From: Streptomyces sp. SN-593
Lineage (GTDB): Bacteria > Actinomycetota > Actinomycetes > Streptomycetales > Streptomycetaceae
Assembly: GCF_016756395.1 (NCBI RefSeq)
Contig: NZ_AP018365.1
Coordinates: 1,178,001-1,242,000 of the forward strand
Direction of reading: 5' to 3'
DNA length: 64,000 nucleotides
The notes below the pieces were generated by a model that saw only the letters and a program-made list of their open reading frames with translations, did no database searches and was not told the DNA's origin. The position numbers and the translations under genes are program-made. Positions 7,733 through 17,241 of this stretch are shown one piece after another (the stretch's first letter is position 1; the number at the start of each line of letters is the position of its first letter).

Positions 7733-9226
7733 GTGGTGAACCACTCGGAGGACGCCCCCGAGGAGTCGCGGACCGCCGCCGACGGCGACGGCCGGGCGGG
7801 GCCGGGAGGCGGCTGGCAGCCGGCCGAGATCGCCGCGCTCGCGGTGGTCGCGCTGGCCGGCCTGCTCGCCTCGCTGACCCAGTCCCTGCTCATCCCGGTC
7901 CTGCCGAAGATCACCACCGACCTCGGCAGCTCCACCGGCGACGTGCAGTGGCTGCTGACGTCCACGCTGCTGGTCGCCTCCGTCGCGGTGCCGGTGGCCG
8001 GCCGGCTCGGTGACCTGTACGGCAAGAAGGCCGCGCTGATCGGCTCGGCGGCCGCGCTCTGCGTCGGCTCGCTGGTCTCCGCGCTCAGCGACAGCCTGGT
8101 GCCGATGATCGTCGGCCGCGCGATCGTCGGGGTCTCCATGGCGGTGATCCCGCTCGGCATCAGCCTGCTGAGCACGATGCTGCCGCGCGCACGGGCCTCC
8201 GCGGGGATCGCCCTGGTCAGCGCGATGCTGGGGATCGGCGGGGCGCTCGGTGTGCCGCTGGCCGCCTGGATCGGCGAGCACACCGACTACCACCTGCTCT
8301 TCTGGATCTGCGCGGCCGGCGGCGCGCTGTCGGTGGCCGGCACCTGGCTGCTGCTCACCGAGCCGGCCGGCCGCTCCGTCGGCCGCCTCGACGTGCCCGG
8401 CACGGTGGTGCTCGCCGGCGCCCTGGTCTGCCTGCTGCTGCCGCTGAGCCAGGCCGCCGGCTGGGGCTGGTCCTCGCCGACGACCATCGGGCTGCTGGTC
8501 GCCGCGGTGGTGCTGCTCGTCGCCTTCGTGCTCTGGGAGCGCCGCGCCTCCTCGCCGCTCGTCGACGTCGTGGTGAACTCCGCGCCGTCGCTGCTGCTGA
8601 CGAACATCGCGTCCACCTGCGTCGGCTTCGCGCTGTTCGCCACGCTGATCGGCACCGCCTCCTACGTGGAGGCACCGCGCGCGACCGGCTACGGATTCGG
8701 GTCGTCCGTGGTCGTGGGCGGCCTGTGCCTGCTGCCCAGCGGCCTGGCGATGCTCGTGCTCTCGCCGGCCTCGGCCGCCATCACCAACCGGGTCGGGCCG
8801 AAGATCACCCTGGCCATCGGCGCGACGATCGTGGCCGCGGGCTTCGTGGTGCGCATCGTGCTCACCGGCCACCTGTGGGAGGTCATCCTCGGTACCAGCA
8901 TCGCGGGCGCGGGCACGGGCATCGCCTACGCGGCCATGCCGGCGCTGGTCAACCTCGCCGCGCCCCGCTCCTCGCTGGCGGCCGCCAACGGGCTGAACAC
9001 GCTGTTCCGTTCGGTCGGCAGCTCGCTGGCCAGCGCGGTGGGCGGCACGCTGTTCGCCTCCCAGGTGGTCGTGCTGGCCGGGCAGGCGATGCCGTCCCTG
9101 CACGCCTACCGGGTGCTGTTCGGGATCTGCGCGGGCGCCGCGCTGCTCGGGGCCCTCATCGCCCTCACGGTGCCGGCCGCCCAGGAGCGGGAGGAGGCGC
9201 CGCGGGCCGAACCGGCCCTGGCCTGA
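7733..9226 (+). CDS. MFS efflux transporter, 14-TM DHA2 type
   Basis: A 497-residue proton-coupled exporter of the major facilitator superfamily. It begins with a hydrophilic, acidic tail of about 30 residues, followed by around 14 hydrophobic segments. The loop between segments 2 and 3 carries motif A (GRLGDLYGKKAALI), and the length fits the DHA2 drug-export subfamily. The GTG at 7733 is preferred because GAGGAG ends about 5 nt upstream; GTG 7736 is equally in frame. It is divergent from a TetR gene, so it is probably repressed until its substrate appears. The substrate is not predictable. Confidence 0.9.
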   Translation: MVNHSEDAPEESRTAADGDGRAGPGGGWQPAEIAALAVVALAGLLASLTQSLLIPVLPKITTDLGSSTGDVQWLLTSTLLVASVAVPVAGRLGDLYGKKAALIGSAAALCVGSLVSALSDSLVPMIVGRAIVGVSMAVIPLGISLLSTMLPRARASAGIALVSAMLGIGGALGVPLAAWIGEHTDYHLLFWICAAGGALSVAGTWLLLTEPAGRSVGRLDVPGTVVLAGALVCLLLPLSQAAGWGWSSPTTIGLLVAAVVLLVAFVLWERRASSPLVDVVVNSAPSLLLTNIASTCVGFALFATLIGTASYVEAPRATGYGFGSSVVVGGLCLLPSGLAMLVLSPASAAITNRVGPKITLAIGATIVAAGFVVRIVLTGHLWEVILGTSIAGAGTGIAYAAMPALVNLAAPRSSLAAANGLNTLFRSVGSSLASAVGGTLFASQVVVLAGQAMPSLHAYRVLFGICAGAALLGALIALTVPAAQEREEAPRAEPALA

Positions 9227-9253
9227 CCGGCCCGTCCGGCCCGTCCGGCCCGT
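9227..9253 (+). repeat. Three tandem 9-bp repeats after the MFS stop codon
   Basis: The unit CCGGCCCGT occurs three times in a row starting immediately after the stop codon, followed by degenerate CCGTCCCG copies. It does not form a clear hairpin. Confidence 0.7.
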
Positions 9254-9361
9254 CCGACCCCGCCGTCCCGCCGTCCCGCCCCGCCGTCCCGCCTGGTGGG
9301 AGGGCGGGGGTTCCGGGATGTGGGCGGCGGCGGGCCGTCGGCACCCGGGCGTTCTATGCTT

Positions 9362-9562
9362 GCGGGTGCAGCTGGTTCGCCCTGCCCGCCAGGCATCGGC
9401 GTCGCAAGAGGGAACCCGGTGGGAATCCGGGACTGCCCCGCAGCGGTGAGTGGGAACGAGCGCCGTCATACGCACTGGGTCCGGACCGCGGACCTGGGAA
9501 GCGACGGCCAGTAGGTGTCTGCCCCCGGCAGGCGTGCCCGCGAGTCCGAAGACCTGCCCGTT
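9362..9562 (+). ncRNA. Cobalamin (B12) riboswitch
   Basis: The leader before metE carries the conserved core of adenosylcobalamin-class aptamers: AAGAGGGAACCCGGTG, then GGGAATCCGGGACTGCC, CCGCAGCGGT (around 9405-9450), and the closing CGAGTCCGAAGACCTGCC at 9541-9558. A TATGCT at 9355-9360 could be the -10 element, placing the transcript start near 9367. The boundaries are estimated. By analogy with other actinomycetes, B12 binding should switch off the B12-independent methionine synthase downstream when the B12-dependent enzyme can work. Confidence 0.93.
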
Positions 9563-9565
9563 GCC

Positions 9566-9587
9566 CGTACGCGACCGATCGCGTGCG
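9566..9587 (+). promoter_or_regulatory. Hairpin just downstream of the B12 aptamer
   Basis: CGTACGCGA and TCGCGTGCG form a 9-bp stem (one G-T wobble) around a CCGA loop, four to eight bases after the aptamer closes. It could belong to the expression platform. There is no T-run, so termination, antisequestration or mere spacer cannot be told apart. About 145 bp remain before the metE start. Confidence 0.4.
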
Positions 9588-9733
9588 GAAATCCCGGTGA
9601 CCTCGTGGGCGGGTCGGCGTGGACAGCAGGTGGAGGAGCACCCCCGGGTGCGTCCTCTCCCCCTCGTTCGCCGCCTTCGCGCCCGCGTCCCGTCCCCGGG
9701 ATGCCAGGGAGACATCTCGCGAAGGAGAGTTCC

Positions 9734-12082
9734 GTGTCAGCAAAGCCCGCAGCCGCGGCAGCACGGGCCACCGTGTACGGCTACCCCCGCCAGGGACCGC
9801 ACCGGGAACTGAAGAAGGCCGTCGAGGGCTACTGGAAGGGCCGCGTCACCGCGGACTCCCTCCGGCGGACCGCGGCCGACCTGCGCCGGTCCAACTGGAC
9901 CCAGCTCGTGGATGCCGGCATCCACGAGGTGCCCACCGGCGACTTCTCGCTCTACGACCACGTCCTCGACACCAGCGTCATGGTCGGCGCCGTGCCCGAG
10001 CGGCACCGCGCCGCCGTCGCCGCGGACCGGCTCGACGGCTACTTCGCCATGGCCCGCGGCACCCAGGACGTCGCTCCGCTGGAGATGACGAAGTGGTTCG
10101 ACACCAACTACCACTACCTGGTCCCCGAGCTGGGCCCGGACACGGTCTTCGCCGCCGACTCCGCCGCGCAGGTCGGCGCGCTGCGCGAGGCCCTGGCCCT
10201 CGGCCACGACGCCCGGCCGGTCCTCGTCGGCCCGGTGACGTACCTGCTGCTCGCCAAGCCGGCCCCGGGCGCGCCGGCCGGTTTCGCACCGCTCGCCCTG
10301 CTGGACCGGCTGCTGCCGGTGTACGCGGAGGTGCTCGCCGACCTGCGGGCGGCCGGCGCGGCGTGGGTTCAGCTCGACGAACCCGCCCTGGTCCAGGACC
10401 GCACCCCCGCGGAACTGGACGCCACCGCCCGCGCCTACCGGCGGCTCGGCACCCTGGCCGACCGGCCGAAGCTGCTCGTCGCCTCATACTTCGACCGGCT
10501 CGGCGACGCGCTGCCGGTGCTGGCCGGCGCGCCGGTCGAGGGCCTGGCGGTCGACTTCACCGGCCCGGCCGCCGCGAACCTCGACGACCTCGCGGCCACC
10601 GGCGGGCTGCCCGGCAAGCGGCTGGTGGCGGGCGTGGTGGACGGCCGCAACGTCTGGATCAACGACTACGAGAAGTCACTCGCCACCCTGGCCACCCTGC
10701 TCGGCCTCGCCGACCGGGTGGACGTCGCCGCGTCCTGCTCGCTGCTGCACGTGCCGCTGGACACCGCGCCCGAGCAGGACATCGACCCGCAGGTGCTGCG
10801 CTGGCTCGCGTTCGCCCGGCAGAAGACCGCCGAGGTCGTCACGCTCGCACGCGGCCTGGCCGAGGGCACCGACGCCGTCGCCGCGCTGATCGCGGCGAAC
10901 CGCGCCGACCTGGCGTCCCGGGCCTCCTCCCCGATCACCCGTGACCCCGCCGTCCGCGCCAGGGTTGCCGCGATCACGGACGCCGACGGCCGCCGCGCCC
11001 CGGCGTACCCGGAGCGGGCCGCGGCCCAACGCGCGCGCCTGCGACTGCCGTTGCTGCCGACGACCACCATCGGGTCGTTCCCGCAGACCGCCGGGCTGCG
11101 CACCGCCCGCGCCGACCTGCGGGCCGGCCGGATCGACGAGGCCGGCTACGAGGAGCGGATCCGGGCCGAGATCGGTGAGGTCATCTCCTTCCAGGAGCGG
11201 ACCGGCCTGGACGTCCTGGTGCACGGCGAGCCCGAACGCAACGACATGGTGCAGTACTTCGCCGAACGGCTGACCGGCTACCTCGCCACCCGGCACGGCT
11301 GGGTGCAGTCCTACGGCACCCGGTACGTGCGTCCGCCGGTCCTGGCCGGCGACATCTCCCGCCCTGGGCCGATGACCGTGCGATGGACGCGGTACGCGCA
11401 GTCGCTCACCGCGCGGCCGGTCAAGGGCATGCTCACCGGGCCGGTCACCATGCTCGCCTGGTCGTTCGTCCGCGACGACCAGCCCCTCGGCGACACCGCC
11501 CGCCAGGTGGCACTGGCGCTGCGCGACGAGGTCACCGACCTGGAGGCTTCCGGCACCGCCGTCATCCAGGTCGACGAGCCGGCGCTGCGCGAGACCCTGC
11601 CGCTGCGGGCCGCCGACCGTCCGGCGTACCTGGCCTGGGCCACCGAGGCGTTCCGCCTCACCACCGCGGTGGCCGGTCCGGCGACCCAGATCCACACGCA
11701 CATGTGCTACGCGGAGTTCGGCGACATCGTGCGGGCCATCGACGACCTCGACGCGGACGTGATCAGCCTGGAGGCCGCCCGCTCCCACATGCGGGTGGCG
11801 GCGGAACTGGCCGGCCACGGCTACCCGCGCGAGGCCGGGCCCGGTGTCTACGACATCCACTCACCGCGGGTTCCGGACGCGCAGGAGGCGGCCGCGCTGC
11901 TGCGCGAGGGCCTGGCGGCCATCCCGGCGGAACGGCTGTGGGTCAACCCGGACTGCGGGCTGAAGACCCGCGGCTGGCCGGAGACGAGGGCGTCGCTGGC
12001 GAACCTGGTCGCCGCGGCCAGGACGGTCCGGGCGGAGCTGCCGGGCTCAGCCGGCCAGGGGGTGGTCCCGGCCGACCGGTGA
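9734..12082 (+). CDS. metE: Cobalamin-independent methionine synthase
   Basis: A 782-residue enzyme that transfers the methyl group of 5-methyltetrahydrofolate (polyglutamate) to homocysteine. The N-terminal barrel begins [22 protein letters not shown]; the C-terminal barrel has [12 protein letters not shown] and the zinc site His656, Cys658 (in THMCYAEF) and Cys741 (in [10 protein letters not shown]), matching the H641/C643/C726 set of the E. coli enzyme with a constant 15-residue offset. The GTG start has AAGGAGAG 4 nt upstream. The gene is headed by a B12 riboswitch and converges with cobF. Confidence 0.97.
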   Translation: MSAKPAAAAARATVYGYPRQGPHRELKKAVEGYWKGRVTADSLRRTAADLRRSNWTQLVDAGIHEVPTGDFSLYDHVLDTSVMVGAVPERHRAAVAADRLDGYFAMARGTQDVAPLEMTKWFDTNYHYLVPELGPDTVFAADSAAQVGALREALALGHDARPVLVGPVTYLLLAKPAPGAPAGFAPLALLDRLLPVYAEVLADLRAAGAAWVQLDEPALVQDRTPAELDATARAYRRLGTLADRPKLLVASYFDRLGDALPVLAGAPVEGLAVDFTGPAAANLDDLAATGGLPGKRLVAGVVDGRNVWINDYEKSLATLATLLGLADRVDVAASCSLLHVPLDTAPEQDIDPQVLRWLAFARQKTAEVVTLARGLAEGTDAVAALIAANRADLASRASSPITRDPAVRARVAAITDADGRRAPAYPERAAAQRARLRLPLLPTTTIGSFPQTAGLRTARADLRAGRIDEAGYEERIRAEIGEVISFQERTGLDVLVHGEPERNDMVQYFAERLTGYLATRHGWVQSYGTRYVRPPVLAGDISRPGPMTVRWTRYAQSLTARPVKGMLTGPVTMLAWSFVRDDQPLGDTARQVALALRDEVTDLEASGTAVIQVDEPALRETLPLRAADRPAYLAWATEAFRLTTAVAGPATQIHTHMCYAEFGDIVRAIDDLDADVISLEAARSHMRVAAELAGHGYPREAGPGVYDIHSPRVPDAQEAAALLREGLAAIPAERLWVNPDCGLKTRGWPETRASLANLVAAARTVRAELPGSAGQGVVPADR

Positions 12083-12175
12083 CGGTTGGGGCGGGCCGGG
12101 GGCGCCGGACGGCGTTCCCGCCCCGCCCCGCCGCCCGGCCGGGCTCGGGCCGGGGCGGCTCGGGCTCGGGCCGGG

Positions 12176-13000
12176 TCAGGCGTCGCCGGTGCGGCGCAGC
12201 AGGTAGGTGTCCATGATCCAGCCGTGCCGGGCGCGGGCCTCCGCGCGGACCTGCCGGATGCGGTCGGCGACCTCGGAGAGCCGCCCGGAGACCAGGATCT
12301 CGTCCGGCGTGCCGATGTAGGCGCCCCAGTAGATCCACACGTCGTCGCCGCCCCCGATCCCGGCGAAGGACTCGTGGGCGTCGAGCATCACGACGACGTC
12401 CCCGTCGCCCGCCGCGCCGTTGCCGTCATCGCCGTCGCCGTCGCCGTCGCCGGGGAAGAACTCGGCCAGCCGGCGGGCGGGCGTGACGTGCACGGGGCGG
12501 CCGACCTGGTTGAGCCCGATCCGGTGGCGCGCCGCCAGCGCGGAGACGCTGCTGATCCCGGGCACCACCTCGACGTCGAACCCGACGGTGCCGCGCGCCG
12601 CGATCTCTTCCAGCATGCTGAGCGTGCCGTCGTAAAGCGCCGGGTCGCCCCAGACCAGGAAGGCCCCGGCCTGACCGGGTGCCAACTCCTCGCGGATCAA
12701 CTGCTCGCAGGCGTCCGCGCGACGGGTCCGCCAGTCGTGCACCGCGGCGGTGTAGGCGCCGCGGCCGGCCGCCTCCCGGTCGCGCGGCGGGTCCTGCGTC
12801 TCGACGATCCGGTACGGGCCGTCCGCGTGGGCGTCGATCACGCCGCGCCGGAAGTCCGTCAGCGACGACTTCTCCGGGCCCTTGCCGATCAGGAAGAAGA
12901 CGTCGGCGCGGCGGATGGCGCGTACCGCGCCGAGCGTCAGGTGGTCGGGGTCGCCGGCTCCGATGCCGATGACGAGGAGGTGGCGCTGCTCCGTGCTCAT
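12176..13000 (-). CDS. cobF: Precorrin-6A synthase (deacetylating)
   Basis: A 274-residue SAM-dependent C1 methyltransferase of the aerobic corrin pathway. It has the tetrapyrrole-methylase signatures [22 protein letters not shown] near the N-terminus, [17 protein letters not shown] in the middle and [17 protein letters not shown], and its N-terminal [11 protein letters not shown] fits CobF. An acidic Gly/Asp-rich stretch ([18 protein letters not shown]) is inserted around residue 185, encoded by GTCGCC-type hexamers. The ATG at 13000 is preceded by GGAAAG. No other cob gene is nearby. It converges with metE, which the end product of its pathway represses through the riboswitch. Confidence 0.92.
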   Translation of the reverse strand: MSTEQRHLLVIGIGAGDPDHLTLGAVRAIRRADVFFLIGKGPEKSSLTDFRRGVIDAHADGPYRIVETQDPPRDREAAGRGAYTAAVHDWRTRRADACEQLIREELAPGQAGAFLVWGDPALYDGTLSMLEEIAARGTVGFDVEVVPGISSVSALAARHRIGLNQVGRPVHVTPARRLAEFFPGDGDGDGDDGNGAAGDGDVVVMLDAHESFAGIGGGDDVWIYWGAYIGTPDEILVSGRLSEVADRIRQVRAEARARHGWIMDTYLLRRTGDA

Positions 13001-13274
13001 CTGCGGGCTTTCCAGGTGAATGGTCGAAAAGCCGCTGGTCCGCGGCATTTCGCGTGCGCCGGCAGGGCGCGCGCTGCACGAAGCGTACGCTGCCGGGCGC
13101 GGCGGCCGGCCGGGGCGTCCGGCGATGCCGCGGCCGCCGCACGGTCCCGGAGCCGTGCCCCGGCCCCCGGCCCGCCCGGGCCGGGGCCGGCCCGGACCAG
13201 GGCGGGCCGAGGTCAGGCCGGGACGGGCCACGTCGGGGTCAGCCCGGACCTGGCCAGGTCGGACCGGGTCGGGG

Positions 13275-14114
13275 TCAGGGGAGGGCGGGGGCGGCGTGCG
13301 TCGGGCTTGTCGGGGTCTTCTCCCCCGCCTCGACCGCCACCGGCAGGCGGTTGCCGGCCGGCGGCAGCGGGCAGGTGGCGAGGTCGGTGTAGGCGCAGGG
13401 CAGGTTGGCGGCCCGGTTGAAGTCGACCAGCACGCGGCCGTCGGCGTCGGGTGCGGCCAGGGACAGCGAGCGGTTCGCCGCGTAGGTGGTCACCCCCGAG
13501 GTGGCGTCGGTGAACAGCACCAGCAGGCTGCCGGGGGCCCGGCCGTTGAACGCGGTCAGCCGGTGGGTGGTCCCGTCCAGCTCGAACTCCACCTCGCCGG
13601 GGGCGTCGTAGACGTGCTGGAGGCCCTCGACCACGGCGCCCACGGTCGTCGGGCGCGGCGCGTCGAACGGCAGGAAGCGGCCGGTCCGGACCCAGCGCGG
13701 GTCCGGATCGTAGGCGGGGGTGCCGGTGAAGTCGCGCAGCAGGTCGTTGTCCGGGTGGCGGGGGCGCAGGATGTCGTGGCCACCGCGCTTGGCGACCTCG
13801 ACGACCGCGTCGCCGGCGGTCGGGAAAAGGCCGTCGCGCTCCGGGATCACCCCGAACACGTGGCGCCCGCGCAGCGCCTGGCCGTCGAGCGCCAGCTCCT
13901 CGCCGTCGTCGAGCTCCACCACCACGCCCTCCTCGGTGGTCGACCAGGCACCGGGCGCGTCGGGGAAGCGGGTCGGGGTGGCGTCGAGCCAGCGCAGGCT
14001 CGTGATGGCGAGGAAGCCGTGCGGGGCGGCGAGCACCCGTTCGTGGGCGGTGTGCCACTCCGCCCACTGGCGGGCGAAGGCGGCGCGGTCGGTCTCTTCG
14101 GCTGGTGCGGTCAT
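13275..14114 (-). CDS. DUF1684 domain protein
   Basis: A 279-residue protein of the DUF1684 family. The family hallmarks appear near the C-terminus: VDFNRAANLPCAYTD followed by LATCPLPPAGNRLPV, with two conserved Cys. The N-terminal FARQWAEWHTAHERVLAAPHGFLAITSLRWL is also typical. No activity has been established for the family that I can state. It lies 138 bp downstream of the flavin reductase, same strand, so it may be the last gene of the monooxygenase operon. The ATG at 14114 is chosen because upstream codons lie in low-complexity sequence. Confidence 0.8.
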   Translation of the reverse strand: MTAPAEETDRAAFARQWAEWHTAHERVLAAPHGFLAITSLRWLDATPTRFPDAPGAWSTTEEGVVVELDDGEELALDGQALRGRHVFGVIPERDGLFPTAGDAVVEVAKRGGHDILRPRHPDNDLLRDFTGTPAYDPDPRWVRTGRFLPFDAPRPTTVGAVVEGLQHVYDAPGEVEFELDGTTHRLTAFNGRAPGSLLVLFTDATSGVTTYAANRSLSLAAPDADGRVLVDFNRAANLPCAYTDLATCPLPPAGNRLPVAVEAGEKTPTSPTHAAPALP

Positions 14115-14252
14115 GACGGCTCCGTGACGGGTCGGCGGCCCCAGGAGGGCCGGGCGGGGCGGGCTGGACTGGGCGGGAAGGCCGGGTTGGGCGGCCCGCC
14201 GGGGGCGGGGTCGGCCCTGCGAGGACGCGGCGCGCCCTCGGGCGGGCACGGC

Positions 14253-14897
14253 TCAGCGGTGGTCGGCGGCCTCCTCCAGCCGGCGGAAGCGGCTGGCGTG
14301 GAAGACGAGGGGCGCGACGGCGTGGTCGGCGTCGAGCGCGTGCACCCGCAGCAGGACGATGTCGTGGTCGCCGGCCCGCACGAGCTGCTCGACGGAGCAG
14401 TCGAACCAGGCGCTGCCGCGGTCGAGCAGCACCGCGCCGTCGGGGGTGGCGTGCCAGTCGAGGCCGGCGAACCGGTCGGCGCCCCGGGCGGCGAGCTGCG
14501 CGCAGTCGCGGTCCTGCTCGGCGCCGAGCACCGTGACGCCGAGCCGCGGCCGGTCGGCCAGCGCCGGCCAGGTGGTGGAGGTGTGCGCCACGCACACCGA
14601 CAGCAGCGGCGGGTCGAGCGAGACCGTGGTGAAGGAGTTGGCCGCCATGCCGGCGGGCTCTCCGTCCACCAGGGCGGCTATCGCGGTCACGCCGGTGGGG
14701 AACGCGCCGAACACCCGCCGCAGTTCGGCCGAGGCGAACGCCCCCTCCTCCGAGGGCAGTCGGCGCTGCGGCCGGGGCGGTTGCGGCGGGCGGCCGCCGC
14801 CGTCGTCGCGGTGGACCCCGGCGGGCTGACGGGCCGGTGGCCTCGGGCCGTGCCCGTCGCGCCGCTCGTCCCTGCACTGCGTCCTGGTCGTCGTCAT
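14253..14897 (-). CDS. Flavin reductase (FMN-binding split-barrel type)
   Basis: A 214-residue NAD(P)H:flavin oxidoreductase. After about 50 Arg/Pro-rich residues comes the flavin reductase-like domain: FASAELRRVFGAFPTGVTAI, then GMAANSFTTVSLDPPLLSVCV, the flavin-binding core, and FHASRFRRL at the end. It should supply FMNH2 to two-component monooxygenases. Its ATG overlaps the stop of the preceding luciferase-like gene by 4 bp, so translation is coupled, and four monooxygenase genes lie directly upstream. The long N-terminal extension is unusual for the family. Confidence 0.88.
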   Translation of the reverse strand: MTTTRTQCRDERRDGHGPRPPARQPAGVHRDDGGGRPPQPPRPQRRLPSEEGAFASAELRRVFGAFPTGVTAIAALVDGEPAGMAANSFTTVSLDPPLLSVCVAHTSTTWPALADRPRLGVTVLGAEQDRDCAQLAARGADRFAGLDWHATPDGAVLLDRGSAWFDCSVEQLVRAGDHDIVLLRVHALDADHAVAPLVFHASRFRRLEEAADHR

Positions 14898-16027
14898 CGC
14901 CTCTTCCACTCCTCGGCCAGCAACTGGTACGAGCGGACCCGGTCCGCGTGGTCGTGCGTGATGGTGGTGATCAGCAGTTCGTCGGCCCCGGTGGCGTCGC
15001 GGAGCGTCTCCAACTGGTCGGCGACCTGCTGCGGCGTCCCGACGAACTGCGTCTCGACCCGGTCGGCCACCAGGGCCTGGTCCTCCGCGCTCCAGGCGCG
15101 GGCGCGGGCCTCCTCGGGCGTCGGGAAGCGGATGGCGCCCGCGCCGCTGCGGATGCTGTGCACCCACGGGCCGTAGCCGGTGGCCAGTTCCCGCGCGGTC
15201 TCCTCGTCCTCGGCCACGACGACGTCGGCGGACACGCTGACGTAGGGCCGGCTCAGCTCGGCCGACGGCACGAAGGCCGCGCGGTACCCCTCGGCCGCCT
15301 CCAGCACGGTGGCCGGGCTGACGTGGTAGTTCGCCGCGAACCGGAGGCCGCGGGCGCCGGCGGTCTGCGCGCTGATCCCGGCGCTGCTGCCGAGTATCCA
15401 CACCTGGAGGTCGGCGCCCTCGCCGGGGACGACGTGCGCGGCGACCCCGGTGTCGGTGACGTAGTCGCCGGCCAGCAGCGCGAGGATGTCGGCGATCTGC
15501 TCGTCGTACGGCTGGGGGTGCGCGTCGGGCTGGACGAGCAGCCGCTGGTGCAGCACCAGGCGCGGCGAGGCGAGCAGCTTCTCGAAGGAGAACCGCTCGG
15601 GGATGCGCAGGCCGTTGGGGGTGCGGCCGTCGACCACCGGGGTGGCGGCGGTCAGCGCCGGCTGCCTGGCCGAGGCCGGCGGGGTCGGGCCGCCGGAGCG
15701 GCCCAGCCCCAGGTCGAACCGGCCCGGGTGCAGGGCGTCGAGCAGCCCGAACTCCTCCACGGTGGACAGCGCGGTGCGGTGTCCGAGCTGCACCGCGCCG
15801 GAGCCGAGCCGGATGGTGCTGGTGGCGGCGGCGGTCAGCGCGAGCACGACCGCCGGGGAGGTGCCGGCGACCCCGGGGTTGAGGTGGTGCTCGGCGAACC
15901 AGTGGCGTGTGTAGCCGAGCCGTTCGGCGTGCTGCGCCAGGTCGATGCTGTTGCGCAGCGCCTGGCCGGCGCTGGAGCCGGTGGAGATCGGCACGAGGTC
16001 CAGGACCGCGAGCGGGGTGTGTGCCAC
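14894..16027 (-). CDS. LLM-class flavin monooxygenase, MsnO8/YhbW type
   Basis: A 377-residue luciferase-like protein. VLDLVPISTGSSAGQALRNS at the N-terminus, WFAEHHLNPGVAGTSPAVVLA (about 45-65), LGSGAVQLGHR and HPGRFDLGLGRSGG are typical of the MsnO8 subgroup of LLM oxidoreductases. The GTG at 16027 has AAGGAGC 6 nt upstream. The stop overlaps the flavin reductase start. Its place behind a cysteine-type leader peptide with three sister enzymes suggests release of sulfur (or nitrogen) from organic compounds; the substrate is unknown. Confidence 0.88.
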   Translation of the reverse strand: MAHTPLAVLDLVPISTGSSAGQALRNSIDLAQHAERLGYTRHWFAEHHLNPGVAGTSPAVVLALTAAATSTIRLGSGAVQLGHRTALSTVEEFGLLDALHPGRFDLGLGRSGGPTPPASARQPALTAATPVVDGRTPNGLRIPERFSFEKLLASPRLVLHQRLLVQPDAHPQPYDEQIADILALLAGDYVTDTGVAAHVVPGEGADLQVWILGSSAGISAQTAGARGLRFAANYHVSPATVLEAAEGYRAAFVPSAELSRPYVSVSADVVVAEDEETARELATGYGPWVHSIRSGAGAIRFPTPEEARARAWSAEDQALVADRVETQFVGTPQQVADQLETLRDATGADELLITTITHDHADRVRSYQLLAEEWKRR

Positions 16028-16041
16028 GGTGGTGCTCCTTG

Positions 16042-17241
16042 TCAGGCGGTGGCGGTGGGCGTGGTCGCGGTGCCGTCGGAGGTGGTCGGGATGCCGTCGG
16101 AGGTGGGCGCGGTGCCGTCGGGCGTGGTCGCGGTACCGGAGGGGTCCGGGGTACCGGAGGGGTCCGGGGTACCGGAGGGGTCCGGGGTGCCGGCCGGGCC
16201 CCAGGTCCAGGGCGGGTCGGGGATGTCCCGGCGCAGGGTGGGCGCGATGTCGGACTGGAAGAGCGCGAGCGCGTCGCGGTGCTGCGCGTCGGTCAGGCCG
16301 TCCGCGTCGGCGTGCAGGTGCAGCACGGAGTGGCCGAACTGCTCGTGGTAGCGGTGGACCTTGTCGATGATCTGCTGCGGGCTGCCGATCAGCGCCGAGC
16401 TGCGCTCGACGAAGTCCTCCAGGGTCGGGAAGACCGGCTCCAGCCCCAGCCGCTTCTGGAAGGCGAGCCGGCCCTCGAAGACCGGGCGGTAGGCGGCGAT
16501 CGCCTCCTGCGAGGTGCGCGCCGCGTGGTAGCCGGCGCTGCCCGCGCCGACGGTGGCCAGCGCCGGGTCGTGCCCGTAGTGCTCCCAGCGCTCCCGGTAG
16601 TGGCGCACCAGTTCCGCGTACGGCTCGATCGGGTTGGTGACGTTGGCGGAGAAGAGCGGGTCGCCGTAGCGGGCGGCGAGGTCGACCGACTCCCGGCTGG
16701 TGGCGCTGCCGTGCCAGACCCGGATCGGCCGCTGGAGCGGGCGCGGCCACACCTCGGCGTCGTCCAGCTCCGGCCGGAAGCGCGGGCGTGCGGTGGTCCG
16801 GTCCTGCCGCCAGAGGGTGCGGAACAGCTCGTAGCTCTCGGCGTTGCGGTCCCACTGGTCGTCGGTGGTGACGTGGAACAGCTCGCGCTGGGCGGAGCCG
16901 TTGCCCTTGCCGACGATCAGCTCCAGCCGCCCGTCGGAGAGGTGGTCGAGCGTCGCGTAGTCCTCGTAGGCCCGTACCGGGTCGAGCAGGCTGAGCGTGG
17001 TGACGGCGGTGAACAGCCGGATGCGGGAGGTGAGGGCGGCGAGGTGGCTGAGCACCACCGGCGGCGCGGAGGAGATGAAGGGGCGCTCGTGGCGCTCCCC
17101 GACGCCGAAGCCGTCGAAGCCCAACTCCTCGGCCAGCAGGGCGTTGTCGACCACCTCCCGGAACCGGTCGCGGGTGGACTTCAGTTCGCCCGTCACCGGG
17201 TGGGGGGCGTGCACGATGAGCGTGATGGCCAGGAACTTCAC
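16042..17241 (-). CDS. LLM-class flavin-dependent oxidoreductase with a repetitive C-terminal tail
   Basis: A 399-residue luciferase-fold enzyme: FLAITLIVHAPHPVTGE, then AEELGFDGFGVGERHERPFI, LTSRIRLFTAVTTLSLLDP and LSDGRLELIVGKGN, each typical of LLM proteins. The fold ends near residue 345; the last 50 residues are Pro/Thr/Ser/Asp repeats (TPDPSG three times, then TTPDG/TSDG variants) encoded by exact 18-bp tandem repeats. Its GTG start overlaps the preceding gene's stop by 4 bp, giving translational coupling. The tail is not known in related enzymes I can recall and looks like repeat expansion. Confidence 0.86.
   Translation of the reverse strand: MKFLAITLIVHAPHPVTGELKSTRDRFREVVDNALLAEELGFDGFGVGERHERPFISSAPPVVLSHLAALTSRIRLFTAVTTLSLLDPVRAYEDYATLDHLSDGRLELIVGKGNGSAQRELFHVTTDDQWDRNAESYELFRTLWRQDRTTARPRFRPELDDAEVWPRPLQRPIRVWHGSATSRESVDLAARYGDPLFSANVTNPIEPYAELVRHYRERWEHYGHDPALATVGAGSAGYHAARTSQEAIAAYRPVFEGRLAFQKRLGLEPVFPTLEDFVERSSALIGSPQQIIDKVHRYHEQFGHSVLHLHADADGLTDAQHRDALALFQSDIAPTLRRDIPDPPWTWGPAGTPDPSGTPDPSGTPDPSGTATTPDGTAPTSDGIPTTSDGTATTPTATA
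16132..16185 (-). repeat. Three exact 18-bp tandem repeats inside a coding region
   Basis: Three identical copies of GGTACCGGAGGGGTCCGG lie head to tail, with a fourth degenerate copy after them. On the coding strand each unit gives one PDPSGT block of the LLM protein's tail. Perfect identity suggests recent expansion or an unstable site. Confidence 0.9.

Noticed and set aside
9320..9733. Plus-strand frames through the B12 riboswitch as an N-terminal extension of MetE
   Set aside because: The sequence there is the aptamer; the GTG at 9734 has an AAGGAGAG site and matches the start expected from the zinc-site offset to the E. coli enzyme.
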